Source: Ascaphus truei
Taxonomy: Eukaryota; Chordata; Amphibia; Anura; Ascaphidae
Assembly (NCBI GenBank): GCA_036426205.1
Contig: CM071579.1
Span: 14,047,141-14,111,140 of the forward strand
Direction of reading: 5' to 3'
Length of the DNA stretch: 64,000 nucleotides
The translations under genes and the position numbers were made by a program. The notes beneath the pieces were generated by a model. That model saw only the letters and a program-made list of their open reading frames with translations. It had not been told where the DNA came from and ran no database searches. This document shows positions 22,780 through 34,410 of this stretch, piece after piece. Every line of letters starts with the position of its first letter. The first letter of the stretch is position 1.

Positions 22780-23035
22780 GCTTTCATTGTCTCTGTCTGT
22801 ATCTCAGCATTTTCTTCTCTCTCTCAAACCCTAGCCCTCCATCGACATTCATTGTCTCACTCACACATCTCTCTATATAGTCATCTCCATCTCATCTCCC
22901 CTGTCTCTCCGCCTCTATTTCTCTATCATTCTCTTTCTGCTGCGCTCTCTTTATCTGACTCCATCACTCTCTCCTTCCCTCTGTCTTCAGTCTGTCTCTG
23001 TCCTTCTCTCTCCTCAGTCTCATCTTATCAAGTCA
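22780..23035. repeat. Pyrimidine-rich low-complexity tract
   Basis: CT-rich on plus with many TCTCTCT and CTCCAT words. The open frame 22750-23052 is explained by composition (serine/leucine-rich). Confidence 0.7.
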
Positions 23036-23053
23036 GATGTTTCCCCAAATAAG

Positions 23054-23578
23054 TGTGGCGGTGCTCATTTCTGATCAGGAAGCGGACCTGCAGGGCTGAG
23101 GTAAGGATGCAAATAAACCGACCAGGGCCCTGGGAGTCCTGTAAGAGTATCCGTAGTCGGTATGGAAGCAGGGGTCAGGGCTGGCGGCAGAGTTGCAGAA
23201 TACAGGCGACAGGCAAAAGGGCAGCCAGAAGGCAGCGAGGTCGGGGTCACGGTCTGGGGTCAGCAACAGGGAAATCCAATGAACAGGAAAGCCACAGGGA
23301 TAGGCACGCCACATGGAAGGCTCAGGAACGGGGAAGCCAATGGGAAAAGACAAGCCACAGGGAAGGCTCAGGAATGGGGAAGGCTCAGGAACTAGAGCCC
23401 AGGGTGGCCAGGAACACAGCTAAACGCATACAATGCTCGGGCCGGGACCTGGAGTTACTGGCTGCTATTTAAGCCCTGGAACAGGGGCAGCCAATATAGC
23501 AGGGTGCTAGTGATCAAAATGTCCACAGCAGCCAGGTAAGGGCAGGTTCCAGCCAAAGCCTGGACTGGAACCCTTACA
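23054..23578 (+). mobile_element. Solo LTR, 525 bp
   Basis: Starts TGTGGCGGTGCTC and ends GGAACCCTTACA. It is flanked by a perfect 5-bp duplication ATAAG at 23049-23053 and 23579-23583. TG...CA termini and a 5-bp duplication define an LTR, and the absence of an internal region defines a solo LTR. A TATTTAAG box-like sequence at about 23467 suggests plus orientation. Short internal AGGCTCAGGAA repeats lie at 23315-23390. ORFs across it have no similarity. Confidence 0.85.
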
Positions 23579-23583
23579 ATAAG

Positions 23584-25060
23584 CAACCACATCAAAGCAT
23601 CTGGTCTCACTCGCAGCTCATACACAGGAATTTACACTCTTCACACGTCATCGAATCTGCTGGGTTTTCATCACCTACCATTGTGCAATGTGCACTGAGG
23701 AAGCTGAATAAATACGCACGAAAATCTTCAGGGGAACCAGCCCAATTATTTATAAAATGTATATATAGCCCATCATAAGTGGTGAATAGTCTCAAACCTT
23801 GTGATGTGCCAAAAAAAGCTTCACTGGTTTAGTCATTCCAGGGCCGGCTTGAAGGCGGTGCTATAAGTGCAACTGTACCGGGCCCCCACACCTTCAGAGG
23901 CACCCGCACTCTCCCATCTTGTATAGCGGAGTCAGCTGTGAAGTCAAGGGTGCCCACCCAGTTGGTGATCACAGAAGACGGGCCCGACTTCCGGTGGGGC
24001 CCAACTTCTGTGTCAGGACTCCCTGGGTGGACTCTCTCCAGCTCGGGCGCCACAACAGCCCCACAGGTAAGGCGATGGAGAGCGTAAAAGGCCCCACACT
24101 TGCAGTTTGCAAAGGGCCTGCGATTTTCCAAGCCAGTCCTGCTTCTGTCACTGCATTACCCTTGAGTGACTCAATAGCCCGTCTCTCTCTTTTTGCTGAC
24201 AGCCAATGGCCATTTGACCCTATGGTCCATGTCACAACATCATTCTGCATTGGAAGGCATATCTTTTTTGGCCATAGGACTCCTTTGTCTGCGTCACACT
24301 GCAATGAAGGGTCACATTTTTTTGGCCATGGGACCCTTTTGTCCTTGTTGTTGTGTCACAGTTTGGTTCAAAAGGGGAGAGTTTGTAGGCTCAGTAATTA
24401 GAAGGCCATGAACAGAGGTGGCCAGACATTCCTGCAAAATCAGAGAGTTTGGGATAATTCCAGCATGTGAAAAAGTCACAAAAATGGCAAAAAAAAAAAT
24501 TTGGGGGGGAAAAGAAACAAATGAACACGTACTGGTATTTTACTCTGCGGTTACAATTCACCCATGAAGTCCCAGAAATGTGTGGGTTTCATTGGAATTT
24601 TTTGTGTAACTTCATGAGTTTTTGTGTTCCATGTTTTGTAAAGGCAAAGAAAAAAAAAGAGAAAAAACGGTGAAGAAAACTTACGCAAACGTTTTCGCTA
24701 CTATGTCGCTGTCACCATCCAAAAAGCCAATCACAACGTTGCGCGTCTGTGGCTAGGAACGCAGGGGAACGCTCGTCAATTTAGCAACACACCCTATAAT
24801 GTCTTGATTGCCCACGAAACACAGAGCTGTAGAGCTGTAATACCTGTAAGAACTAGTCATGAAGAGCCCTACATTCTTTTGCAAGAAGTGATACTTTTAA
24901 TAACTTCATAGGAGGAAATACCTGCAGACTGCAGCTCCTTGCACAGCAAGGAACAGCTGGTCTCACGGAAGGGATTCGTGAACCAAAATAAGCCCTTGTC
25001 ATACATTAGTTGACATCTCATCATGTCACTGTGTGGAAACTGGGGGAATTATTGTTCATG
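23584..25060. other. No recognisable gene; some decayed repeat
   Basis: GC-rich block at 23830-24090 with CCCCACAGGTAAGG near 24060, splice-donor-like but with no exon support. Two similar TTTTTTTGGCCAT words at 24263 and 24318. At 23693 a CTGAGGAAG word resembles a hammerhead core, but the rest is missing. Poly-A runs at 24490 and 24648. Confidence 0.4.
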
Positions 25061-25074
25061 CATCTGGACAAGAA

Positions 25075-25275
25075 TATACCTGAGAAGAGAGACGAGAGAG
25101 AGAGAGATGATATAGAGGAGAGGATAGGATAGAGAGAGATAGAGAAGGGAGAGTATAGGTATATAAGAAGATAGAGATAGGGAAGTTATCGGGAGAATGG
25201 TCGGGGTAGGGGATAGCGAGATGAGTGAGAATATGTATAGATAATATATATATATAGATACTATATATTATAGAT
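25075..25275. repeat. GA/GATA-rich low-complexity tract
   Basis: GAGAGA, GATAGAGA and TATATA words dominate. A long open frame on the minus strand is a composition effect. Confidence 0.75.
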
Positions 25276-26767
25276 AATGCAACACCACGAAATACAACCA
25301 GACAACACATATACGTACATGCTCCTATAAAGTCTCCTATGCAATTAGACAGTGCCTATGATGTATCCTCTCTAAGTCAGACCTGGTCAATCTGTCTCTG
25401 ATTGAGTTAATGAGATTACTACATCCATTCTGATGTCGAAGTTACTGATACTCTAATGTGCTCCGCCTGCTAAATAGGCACAGATGCCCCAAGCTCTCTA
25501 CTTCTCTCAATTCCCATCCCGGGGCCCCAGTAAACAGAGCTCAGATCCCTGGAGACCCTTCCACCCTTCCACTGTAACCCTTTCAGAACCAGGGTTTGCA
25601 ACGTAAGCCATCCTAAAGCATCCCAACGGCATAAACATGGTGCAGTTTGGATATGCAAAGGTGGAGGAGGTCTGACTCAGGGGAGAGGTTAAAGGCCCTG
25701 GTATAAATGGGGAGAAGGCATGGAGTAGCCTCCCAGCAGAAGAGGTGTTTGAGCAAATAGAACAAAGAACAATTGTTTGGGACCTACGATCTTGTATAGC
25801 GGAGGAAGTGGCGTTAAGTCACGTAGACAGCACCAATGCTCATCCTTATTTCCAAAGATCCAGTTTTGTGGGAATCAAAATTACCTGCAGTATTTTAAGA
25901 AATAGCCCCTCCCCTCCAAAAAAGTTCTTCGTTCTTCAAACACATGATCACTATTTTTCCCATGAAGGGTTTCACATTAACCGCCTTCCTGCCAGAGGGT
26001 CCAGCAACGCATTGCCAAGCAGGGGATAGGGAAGACTATTAGGGCCATATTACCAACAGGGTGTCTGTTGAGCATTATGTTGGCACTAAAAGAGTTAAAA
26101 CTTAAGGACTTTGTTGCTAAATCCTCCCTCCCAACCCTGTTCAGACTCTTATTTATCCAAGTTTCACCTATGCCAGGAGGCTGCACTCTTACCCTAGGTC
26201 ACTGCACTGCCTCGGGCTACTTCCAAAATCCGTCTTCTTTGGTTTCCATGGAAACCCTTCATCCTCCCCTCCTCACATGTCAGTCTCCCCCAGCAAAGCC
26301 CCCCCCCCCCCAACCCTTTAACTCCTCTTTGATATTGGTCCCTGCGTCCGCAGTTGAAGCCTCAAATTCCTCCCCGTGTTGCATAAAAAGCCTCATGGAT
26401 CTCAATGTCAATAATTGAATTAAGAGCGGGGAGGAAGATCAGAGGTAGGCAGTCGGGGTGCGCGGGCGGAGTGCCGGGGGCAAGATCTCGTTCCCAGAGC
26501 AGCCTCGTTAGCGGCTGATGTGGCCTCAATGTGATGAGGAGATCAAAGATGGGGAGGGAGGGGGGGGTGGGGGAGGAATAAGCGGTTTATACTGTATACA
26601 TCTCTCGCATTAAAATGTGGCTATACAATATATGTGTTGATACAATCTAAACACACATAGAATAATATGTATATAAACACACGGAAGCACAGTATAGCCG
26701 CTAATAAATGCCACAATAAATTATCCAAAGCATCTATCAGAACTACTGACTGTACATGTAATTTTAT
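25276..26767. other. No recognisable feature
   Basis: Includes a C run at 26300-26312 and a G-rich stretch at 26549-26574. The 116-residue open frame 26068-26418 shows no recognised domain and no splice-consistent borders that I can support. Confidence 0.4.
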
Positions 26768-26804
26768 GAGAGAGAGACAGAGACAGAGACAGAGACAGAG
26801 AGAC
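26768..26804. repeat. (GAGACA)n microsatellite
   Basis: Five or so copies of AGAGAC/GAGACA just left of a Helitron 5' end. Confidence 0.85.
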
Positions 26805-26831
26805 AAAAAGAAACCTCCACCGTATTGCAGA

Positions 26832-26886
26832 TCTTAATATATAAAATCGAAAGGTTAGTGCTATCTGCGGTGAATCTGATTGGCTA
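26832..26886 (+). mobile_element. Helitron 5' terminus, fragment
   Basis: Begins A|TCTTAATATATAAAATCG and is essentially identical to 30315-30369 for about 54 bp, then diverges after CTGATTGG. No matching CTAG 3' end is seen downstream, so it is either a truncated copy or a family member with a different interior. Confidence 0.65.
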
Positions 26887-28299
26887 CTTACATCATGTGC
26901 AGCGCCTCCACCTCATCAGGATCTATGCGTTTGCAGGTAGATGGTCCTGATGAGGAACTCCTTCTTGGTGGTGAGGGCCCCAGGAGAGTAATTGCAAACT
27001 CACACCAGGGGGTTCTCTTTGCACAAGTCATCTTTATTGTACCAGAGGTGGGCGAGCTGCCCATCGCAGTAAACCGTCTCAGCCCCAATTCTCAGTGATT
27101 CCCTTCAAAAGGTACGCCCTCCCAATGGAGTGGGATCTCCTCTCCCCGTAGAGAGATCACCCCTGTGCCAGGTCCCTGGACACAGTTGGCCTTCTCCGGC
27201 TTGATATAAATTGATGCCACTAGTTACTGCACTAGTGGCCACCTTTAACTGGCTGCTTCACCTTGCACCATCCACTCGCAGCAACCACACGCACTAACTT
27301 TAGGCAGTGCAGTGCCTTATATACCTCAGGAGGCAGGCACATCTCTGAGGTCACTAACAATGGACTCAGAACATGTAGCCACTCCCATCCATACATAGGG
27401 CACCTCACCAGGGTGTGAGGGCAAACCTCCATAATTACTGCTGGCACTCCTGTAACTTACCAGGTTTTACTGCCAGCAGGAGAGATGACAGTAGGCATTG
27501 TTAGGCATGACTACACCTACTACATCAGTATACACCTAACATCCAATTAACCAATAAAAACAGCTAAAAAAACCAGCACAAAATCATCAGCTGTAGTTGA
27601 ATGCAGATGTGCCAATCACAGTGCTGGATTTCATCAGGTAACTAAAGACATAGCAGTGGATTCGCTCATCCGGTATGGGCTGATCCAAAAAACATCAGAC
27701 ACTAAGTTAACCCGCCTCCAGCATGCTCATAATGCGTCCTGATGAATCATAACAGCAGCTGTGTATGAGTATTCCAGCACACAGGCACTTGCAGAAAACT
27801 GCCTGCTATGTATAACATATTGCGCATGTGTGGCTAATAGCATCCCTGGTAACCATGGTTACCCGCTTCAAATTACCAATGCATAAGTGCGCACAAGCGC
27901 ACCAATGTAAACTCCGTTTATTATAGCGGCCGTACACGCAACATAAATGTTGATCGGACACAATTATAAATTAGGTACAGTCAAGATATGGCACATTTAC
28001 TGCACAACTACACACCTACTTGTGTGGGGGCTGTAAAACCATAAAAGCTCCCCATAGCTGATTCAAGAGGATGTTATATCCAGATTACTAGTGCTGTATG
28101 AATATTAGCACTAAATATGTCATCCGCGCTTATGTTGATAGCATGGAAAATCATAAACATCAATCATTAAAAAAAAAGGATATAATTTAAACCATCAGTT
28201 TATGGCAATTTAAGGTAAGATATAACCACATATGAGGAGAAATAAAAATATAAATTAAACCCCCATAGCAGGAATTAACCCCTTTGCAATTGATAATGT
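26887..28299. other. Unclassified repeat-like DNA
   Basis: No coding. Includes CTTTATTGTACCAGAGG near 27030 (reverse polyadenylation-like signal) and a stretch 27490-28290 that could be 3' untranslated or terminal sequence of the Penelope-like element read on minus from 29760. CTGATGA words near 27628 (minus) and 27739 (plus) have no GAAAC partner and are not called ribozymes. Confidence 0.35.
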
Positions 28300-28790
28300 A
28301 TATTTCAAGTGGGTACTCTGTATTGATGTATAAAGTCAATTGGTATTCCTATCGCCATCTCTTGTTTACCATGTCTTGACTCCTATATGTTGGATGAATG
28401 CCAAGTATGTGTTCAGATGGCAGTTCCTGTAAAAGCAGGAAGTCTGGACACATACGCAATTTCACATTGTACTATCTCAGCATTTTAGTGTCTCAAGTCT
28501 CGAGTCAGAATTTATGACTTCATTCAAAGACAGACTGGTGTGACTTTTAGATAAAAAGTTAATGTTGGAAAATGGGAAGTAAGTTTACTGCACGTATACT
28601 CGCTCACTTGCTTAGCTATATAACCTGATTGAAACTGTTAATAAACTAGGGTGAAGTATTTGACAAAACTGTGTCTGACTCTTTTACTTCTCCTCCGAGC
28701 GCTCGTATTCTTTTCCTGTTCAGCACCTTAGGAGTGGTAAAGGCCTCTCGAGAGGGTCTTCCGAGTTGAAGGGGATGGTTCCTACTTATT
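28300..28790 (+). mobile_element. LTR-like fragment
   Basis: Plus strand shows TATATAACCTG at 28617, then GTTAATAAACTAG at 28637 and a TCTGACTCTTTTACTTCTCC block. That order (TATA box, polyadenylation signal, T-rich R/U5) is typical of retroviral-type LTRs. Exact ends and a target duplication could not be found. Confidence 0.4.
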
Positions 28791-28936
28791 CTGAAGTAGA
28801 GAATAATTTACAGCAATAAAAACACCAAAATGTGTAGACCCGGTGAAACAACCATCTACCATGCAGGATGAACTTGCGGATCATGCAATAATGGATACTA
28901 TATAAGCTATAGCTAGCACATAAGATGTCATACTAA

Positions 28937-29760
28937 TTAGAGACAACATCCAAGTTTAAGATCTTCATTTAGTTCATACGGTGCCATGGTTTTGAGATCA
29001 TGTATAAGTCTTGCCTCCTGTTGAAGTAAAATTTTACCCCTATCACCTCCACGGGGTATTGGCTGGATCTGTAGAATAGGCATACATCTCATGGTTGCCA
29101 AAGAGTGACGTTGTGATTTAAAGTGGCGAGCGACCGGTAAATTTTTAAGATCTTCATCCACGGTATTACTTTGTAGTGCTTTCCTTATTGTTGAACGATG
29201 TATTGCAATCCGCTCTCTACGCATCCGGGTGGTCTTGCCAATATAGTGCAGTCCGCACGAGCACTTAATCATGTACACTACAAATTTGGATTCACAATTA
29301 AGGTGATGTTGGATTTTGATTTGAATACCACTATGTAGATGACAATATGTATGGCCTAGCTGCATGAATTGGCAATTTGCACATCCGCGACAATGGTAGG
29401 ATCCTGTTAGCCAAGTCTTGCTGGGTGCAAATTTATTAACTGGATCTGCATCAGTAAGCATATCCCCCAAGCTTGGCCCCCGACGGTAACAAAATAATGG
29501 TGGTTCTGCAAAATGTTTACCTATCTTGTTGTCATTTGACAAAACATGCCAATGTTTTCGGACACTTTCCTTAATAAAACTGGACGCTGTAGTATATGTA
29601 CTTACTACATTAAATCGCTTCGTCTCGTTACTTCTAATAGCTGGTATCAAGAGTGTATGTCTGTCTGCCTCCCTTACTCTGGACAGGGATCCTCTATATC
29701 CATTGAGTTACAGTATATCCCCAATTGTAAAATCTCTTTTTTGCCAGGGACCCACGGAAC
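28937..29760 (-). pseudogene. Penelope-like element, GIY-YIG endonuclease portion
   Basis: A 237-codon minus-strand frame (29650-28937) has a spaced cysteine set (GCANCQFM, then CHLHSG). It continues into VVYMIKCSCGLHYIGKT, a GIY-YIG nuclease start with the usual arginine after it (MRRERIAIH), and a C-terminal histidine/glutamine-rich helix region. Penelope-like elements fuse RT to a C-terminal GIY-YIG with exactly this CxxC-bearing linker. Upstream of 29650 the frame is broken but similar-looking linker codons run to about 29760. The RT is absent, so the copy is 5'-truncated. The nuclease in a live copy cuts DNA for insertion. The frame here is intact from linker to stop, so this copy may be relatively young. 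Confidence 0.82.
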
Positions 29761-30313
29761 ATAAGGGCAACCAGAGGGCTTAAACCTTTATTGTGAAGCC
29801 TAGTTACCCTTGCCCGTCACAAAGTTGTAGTATGCGATTATATAACTTTGAAGGCTGAATAATGAAGTACAAAGTTCTAGTAACCATTAGTCCTGGAGAA
29901 AGGTAGATTTGATGTAGGATACGATACCTTTAAGTGAAGGAAAGGAAACGGGTGGGAACAATGGACCTTCTTGAAAGATAATTTGTTATTGTGCTCCATT
30001 GTGAGGTATGGCTGCTCACAGTAGAAACAGAAAGTCAGTATATAACTGCTTGTACGAAAGTCCGTTGTGCCCATTGCTTTTTCCTTTTGTCTCCAGTACC
30101 CAGTGTGACCATTGCAGCGCACCCCGGGATCAGAGCCCCCGGGAAGAGAGTGCACATTCAATCGGAGTGCACAGGATTTTCTTTAACTTAAAGACCTTTT
30201 AAGCGAACAACATTGGAGTTTTTCACAGATTAAGTTATAGTTTTAAGAGATTCCTGAAATGTTATGTTTTGTTTCTTTAGGTGAACATGAAAGCACAGTA
30301 ACAAATATTACAG
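29761..30313. other. No recognisable feature
   Basis: Unique-looking spacer between the Penelope fragment and the Helitron. Short frames on both strands have no similarity. Confidence 0.4.
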
Positions 30314-30314
30314 A

Positions 30315-30653
30315 TCTTAATATATAAAATCGAAAGGTTAGTGCTATCTGCGGTGAATCTGATTGGTCCTCAGCCTCTGGCCAATCAGATTGTGGGTCTG
30401 ACGTCACCCAACTGCCACTGTCTTCTCCCTCGGCAACACACACACACACTCTGTCCCCCCCCCATCACACTCACCTCCCTCCCCGGCGCTCCAACTCACC
30501 TCCCTCCCTCCCCAGCGCTCCAACTCACCTCCCTCACTCCCCGGCGCTGCAACTCACCTCCCTCACTCCCCGGCGCTCCAACTCACCTCCCTCACTCCCT
30601 GCCTTTCACGCCCCCCCTCCCTGCCTCCAGGCAACGCCGGGTATATCAGCTAG
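30315..30653 (+). mobile_element. Non-autonomous Helitron, 339 bp
   Basis: 5' end TCTTAATATATAAAATCG preceded by A. The 3' end is AACGCCGGGTATATCAGCTAG followed by T, so it sits between A and T as Helitrons do, with no target duplication. The interior (30462-30610) is a tandem array of about 30-bp units containing CCGGCGCTCCAACTCACC, about five copies. No Rep/helicase coding. A 5'-end relative lies at 26832-26886. Confidence 0.85.
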
Positions 30654-30667
30654 TAGCAAATAAAAAG

Positions 30668-31655
30668 GATCACTGTGAGCACATTCACATCTTAGGCATG
30701 TCTGCAACCCTGCCTTTCACCATTATCCCCAGCATACAGTGCTTCCACTGCAGCAAGTAATTCTGGGAAATGACATTCAAATGAGCACACCATGTCACCT
30801 ATTGCCTGAACAACCATTGTTACATGGAGCCCATATAAGCTAATAAGGTGACACGGTGTGCTCATTTGTATGCCATTTCCCAGAATCCCGTGCTGCAGTG
30901 GAAACACTGTATGCTGGGTGATAATGGTGAAAGGCAGGTTTGCAGACCTGCCTAATGCTAAGGACCCGCTGTGGCCGGGGGGGCGCGCCCGCATGGCCGC
31001 AGGCCACCAGCCCCTTTCCTCCAGTCTGGAGGTCCCCGCTGGCTCCTTCCGACGGGGCTGACTGCGTGCTGTGACGCGTCAGCCGGCCGATGCTGCAAGC
31101 TTCTGGTGAACAGAAGCGCTGACACGTCACGTAGTGCAGCAGTCAGCCAATGAGGAGGGAGGAAGGGGAGAGGAGGGGAGGAGGAAAGGAGCTACAGGAG
31201 GGAGGCGGCTAGGAGGGAAGTCTGTGAGGCAGCCATGCATGGCGCTCCCTCCCGTGCATACATCTCCCAATACATGTGTAATGACCCGCTCCCCATATCC
31301 TGCTGATGGGCGAGGGTGGGGGTGGCGGGCGAGGGGGGGGCAGCTGCAGAGACCGGTGTGGGGGTGGCGGGGAGCTGCAGAGACCGGGTGGGGGTGGCGG
31401 GGAGCTGCAGAGACCGGGTGGGGGGAGGCGGGGAGCAGCAGAGACCGGATGGGGGGTGGGGAGCTGTAGAGACATTGCCGCCCCCCTGACCCGTTTTGGC
31501 CATGCCCCCCACACACAAAAATGCTCCCTATGGACCACAATCTGCCAGAAGTGCCTCTCCACTCGCCGCCGCAGTGCGGGCGCGCTGACTAAGGCAGCGG
31601 GGGCCCCGGCCTAAGACATGTGAATGTGCTCATCACAAGTGATCTTTTTATTTGA
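30668..31655. repeat. Large palindrome of repeat E with GC-rich insert
   Basis: Arm 30668-30807 is repeated inverted at 30840-30958, continuing at 31613-31655 (shared CTGCAACCCTGCCTTTCACC and CATTTCCCAGAATCC blocks). The inner spacer is about 30 bp. The right arm is split after CTGCCTAA by a GC-rich block and resumes at GACATGTGAATGTG. This shows that family E in complete form is an inverted-repeat element. Confidence 0.8.
30959..31612. mobile_element. GC-rich insertion in the E palindrome
   Basis: Flanked by CCTAA on the left (ends 30958) and CTAA on the right (about 31612-31615), with GC-rich, loosely inverted ends (GGACCCGCTG / GGCCCCCGCTG). It holds a tandem array at about 31307-31460 with a unit near 29-30 bp containing GGAGCTGCAGAGACCGG, 4-5 copies. 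Non-coding; the open frames on both strands result from GC-rich repeats. A Harbinger-like MITE with a TAA target is possible. Confidence 0.6.
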
Positions 31656-31789
31656 TATATATATTTATAAAGTCTGTGCATATACAGTATGTAGGAAGGC
31701 TGTTAAATGTATGTTTTTATTCTGTAACTCTTTGCCATCAATATTTTTTTTTGGCCCTATTTGGCATCTTGGGGAGAGTCACAATAGGA

Positions 31790-31885
31790 CAGGGGAGGCC
31801 AACTTCAGTCCTCAAGGGCCACCAACAGGTCAGGTATTAGGGATATCCCTGCTTCAGCACAGGAGGCTCAATCAGTCGGCCACTG
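31790..31885. repeat. Family P MITE, left half
   Basis: CAGGGGAGGCCAACTTCAGT to TCAATCAGTCGGCC; only one arm of the palindrome remains. Confidence 0.75.
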
Positions 31886-31972
31886 CTGCAATAGGAGGAT
31901 GAAGCGATTAACGTATTGTAATGGGATGTATCTAATTCTATGTCTTGGTTTTCTGGGGGGAGGGGTTGTGCA

Positions 31973-31975
<3 letters not shown>

Positions 31976-32033
<58 letters not shown>
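31976..32033. repeat. (AAT)n microsatellite, about 19 units
   Basis: Uninterrupted ATA/AAT triplets. Homopolymeric asparagine, tyrosine and isoleucine frames follow from it. Confidence 0.98.
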
Positions 32034-32034
<1 letters not shown>

Positions 32035-32714
32035 CATGCCTGAGCGCTTTCACTTTTGTCCGCTCGGGTGATTTTGTTTTTGGGGGGGGGGGGCGCACGT
32101 GTCACTACAATTTTAATATACGTAAAGCAGACAAGACTTCCTGTTAGCCCCCTTACCTGCCTGTGTGACTTGGGAGCTGCCAGCAATGGAAACATTTATT
32201 TCTCAGGCCTCTCTCTCCAGAGGACTAGCAGAGGTTACAATAACCAGTTAGAATCACAGGCAATTTCTAAGACCCCTAACAAACCTCTGAAAGCTGATTC
32301 TTTTGTGCTGGCTTCCCTAAACGGCTCGTCTTCAGCACACTCACTTAATTAGTTGAGACATGGACCAATTAGTTGATACATAATAGCCCTGACAATGCCT
32401 TCCCAATAAACTATCCTGGCATTAATTCAAGTATTTCACCTGTAGGGCCAAACTGCTGATCACTGTGCAAACACACACTAGCCAGCTCACTGGGCTCACT
32501 ATACATAGAACACAGCACAGCGCCTCTCCGTCACTTCTGCTGCATACAGTACATTATGTGCCTCTGTTTTTAAGGAGCCCAGTGAATAATGTGTCTGCTT
32601 ACTGCAGTTGGTCGTTTGTTTTTTCCTGGAAGCTGAAGCCTTCTAAACAGTAAAGGAGAATGCATGTTGGGTGGAAGACCTTTACTCTACTTCCTCTATT
32701 GCATGACCACCGTG
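32034..32714. other. No recognisable feature
   Basis: Non-repetitive appearance; G run at 32082-32092. No credible exon. Confidence 0.4.
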
Positions 32715-33012
32715 TGACAGAGTAATTGTAAGCTCTTTAGCACAGTGGCTTCTGTCTCGCAATATTTAGCTTTATTATTATTATATTGCACATATTTGTG
32801 TTACATTCCTAATCCTATATTATCTTTATATAAACATATATTATCTGTAACTGTGCATGCAATGTCGTGTACATAATGTATAACCCTGTTCACTTATGTA
32901 ACTATGTATTTCTAACCATGTATTATTTGTCATCTTAACTCTATGCCTAGGACATACGTGAGACGAGAGGTAACTCTCAATGTATTACTTCATAATATCA
33001 TAAATCAATAAA
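32715..33012 (+). mobile_element. LINE 3' region with tail family B
   Basis: TTGTAAGCTCTTTAGCACAG start, AT-rich body, and GAGAGGTAACTCTCAATG then AATCAATAAATAAATCC at the end. Same tail as 7080-7205 and 47544-47628. Confidence 0.65.
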
Positions 33013-33828
33013 TAAATCCTTGTATTTTCTCCTGTATAGTAGGTCTGGAAAGTCCTGTGTACATGGATTGTGCTATGTAAAAAAAACACAACAACAATAC
33101 CCAACATACAACAATTAGGAAGGGGAGAGGGGTTCTTCATAACAGCGCTGTGTTTGTTTGCAAATATCTTCTCTTGCATGTGAATGAGCAGATTCAGGGA
33201 TTTCAGTTCCCAGGGCTGGTGATGGCTGAAGAAGTAATACTCTGCAGCATTGATCTCCTGTTGCTGCTGGGGATCCAGTGACATATCACAGAGCATTGCA
33301 CTTCCCTGTGAAGTGTCTCAGACGTCCTGTCTCACCCTAATGGCGTGGGCCAGAAATGGATGTTCTGGGAAGAGGGAGGCATGATGATCAGGGGGGGGGG
33401 GGGGGGTACATTGCACTAAATATATTTAAAATGGGCTATTGTTTTTTATTGGATTTTTTTCTGGGACAGCTTTTGTTGTGGAAATGACTTGATAAATACA
33501 GCAGACCTCTATATTTCTAGAACTGTACACATCGAAGAGAAAACTCTATTAGAGTAATTCCAAAATGGTGGTCTGGACACAGGGCACCTTCCGCGGCCGC
33601 CTTGAGTGTCCCGCTGGGCGCACACGGGTGAGCTCACAAATGCCATCGGAGAAGCAGACATGTGAGGTGCCCTGCCGCTGTGGAGGACATTTAAAGATGG
33701 CGAGGTGACGCAGGAAAGACGACCCACGGTGAGTCATCCTGGTGGCGGAACACCGGTGGCGGTCATGTCGCTGCCAAACATACCATTCCGGTTGCTTTGT
33801 TTCATGTGTGTATATATATATATATCTT
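33013..33828. other. No recognisable feature
   Basis: G run at 33391-33406 and TA run at 33811-33824. No coding support. Confidence 0.4.
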
Positions 33829-34238
33829 TATACAGCTGAACCCCGTTATAATGCGATATTCGGGGTCCACATAATGAGACCACGTTATAACCGGGATCGC
33901 GCCCCAAATTTTTTTTTTAATTTGGCAGCCGCGATCAGGGTTTTACAAGGACTTACCCGCATCTGCAGCTCTCTCCCTGCTTCATCAGCGTCAGACGAGG
34001 GTGGTGTGTGTGTTTTGTTTAAATAGGGCTGTTGTTGCCTGTCCTTTCCCCTATGGCTTTTGACAACCAAAAACTACATCTCCCAGAATGCTTGCTGCCT
34101 GACAGAGCCTTGTGATGTGTTATTAAAGTTTGCCCCCCCCCCCAATTTTTTTTTTAAACGGGAGCCACGCCGAGACAGCATTATAAGTAGATCCGCATTG
34201 TAGCAGATCACGCTATAATGGGGTTGAGCTGTATAAGC
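33829..34238. mobile_element. TA-flanked terminal-inverted-repeat MITE
   Basis: Left end TACAGCTGAACCCCGTTATA and right end, reverse-complemented, TACAGCTCAACCCCATTATA match at 18 of 20 positions and are flanked by TA. Subterminal ACCACGTTATAACC-type repeats follow the left end. CAG-starting ends plus a TA target fit Tc1/mariner-type (pogo/Tigger-like) elements. Interior includes ACATCTCCCAGAATGC but no transposase. Confidence 0.75.
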
Positions 34239-34410
34239 TCTTTGGAGCAGGGACTCCTTTTCCTAAATGAAACATTTATGTCTGAAGCACTTCTTCCCAT
34301 TATGTGTTATTTGTATTATTTGTTATTTATATGATTATCACGTGTATTATTGCTGTGAAATGCTATGTACATTAATGGCGCTATATAAATAAATATGTAT
34401 ACATACATAC
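34232..34410 (+). mobile_element. L2-type 3' tail
   Basis: TAAGCTCTTTGGAGCAGGGA through ATGGCGCTATATAAATAAAT. Lies back to back with an inverted copy starting at 34411. Confidence 0.75.

Noticed and set aside
23690..23745. CTGAGGAAG ... GAAAATC
   Set aside because: Core strands are present but stem I and stem II do not pair and the NUH context is lost.
26935..26960. CCTGATGAGGAAC, hammerhead-core-like word
   Set aside because: No GAAAC partner within 60 nt and no stem I complement.
27730..27760. CCTGATGAATC word
   Set aside because: No GAAAC strand follows, so no hammerhead can be drawn.
31837..32037. Frames rich in Tyr, Asn or Ile
   Set aside because: Direct products of the (AAT)n microsatellite.
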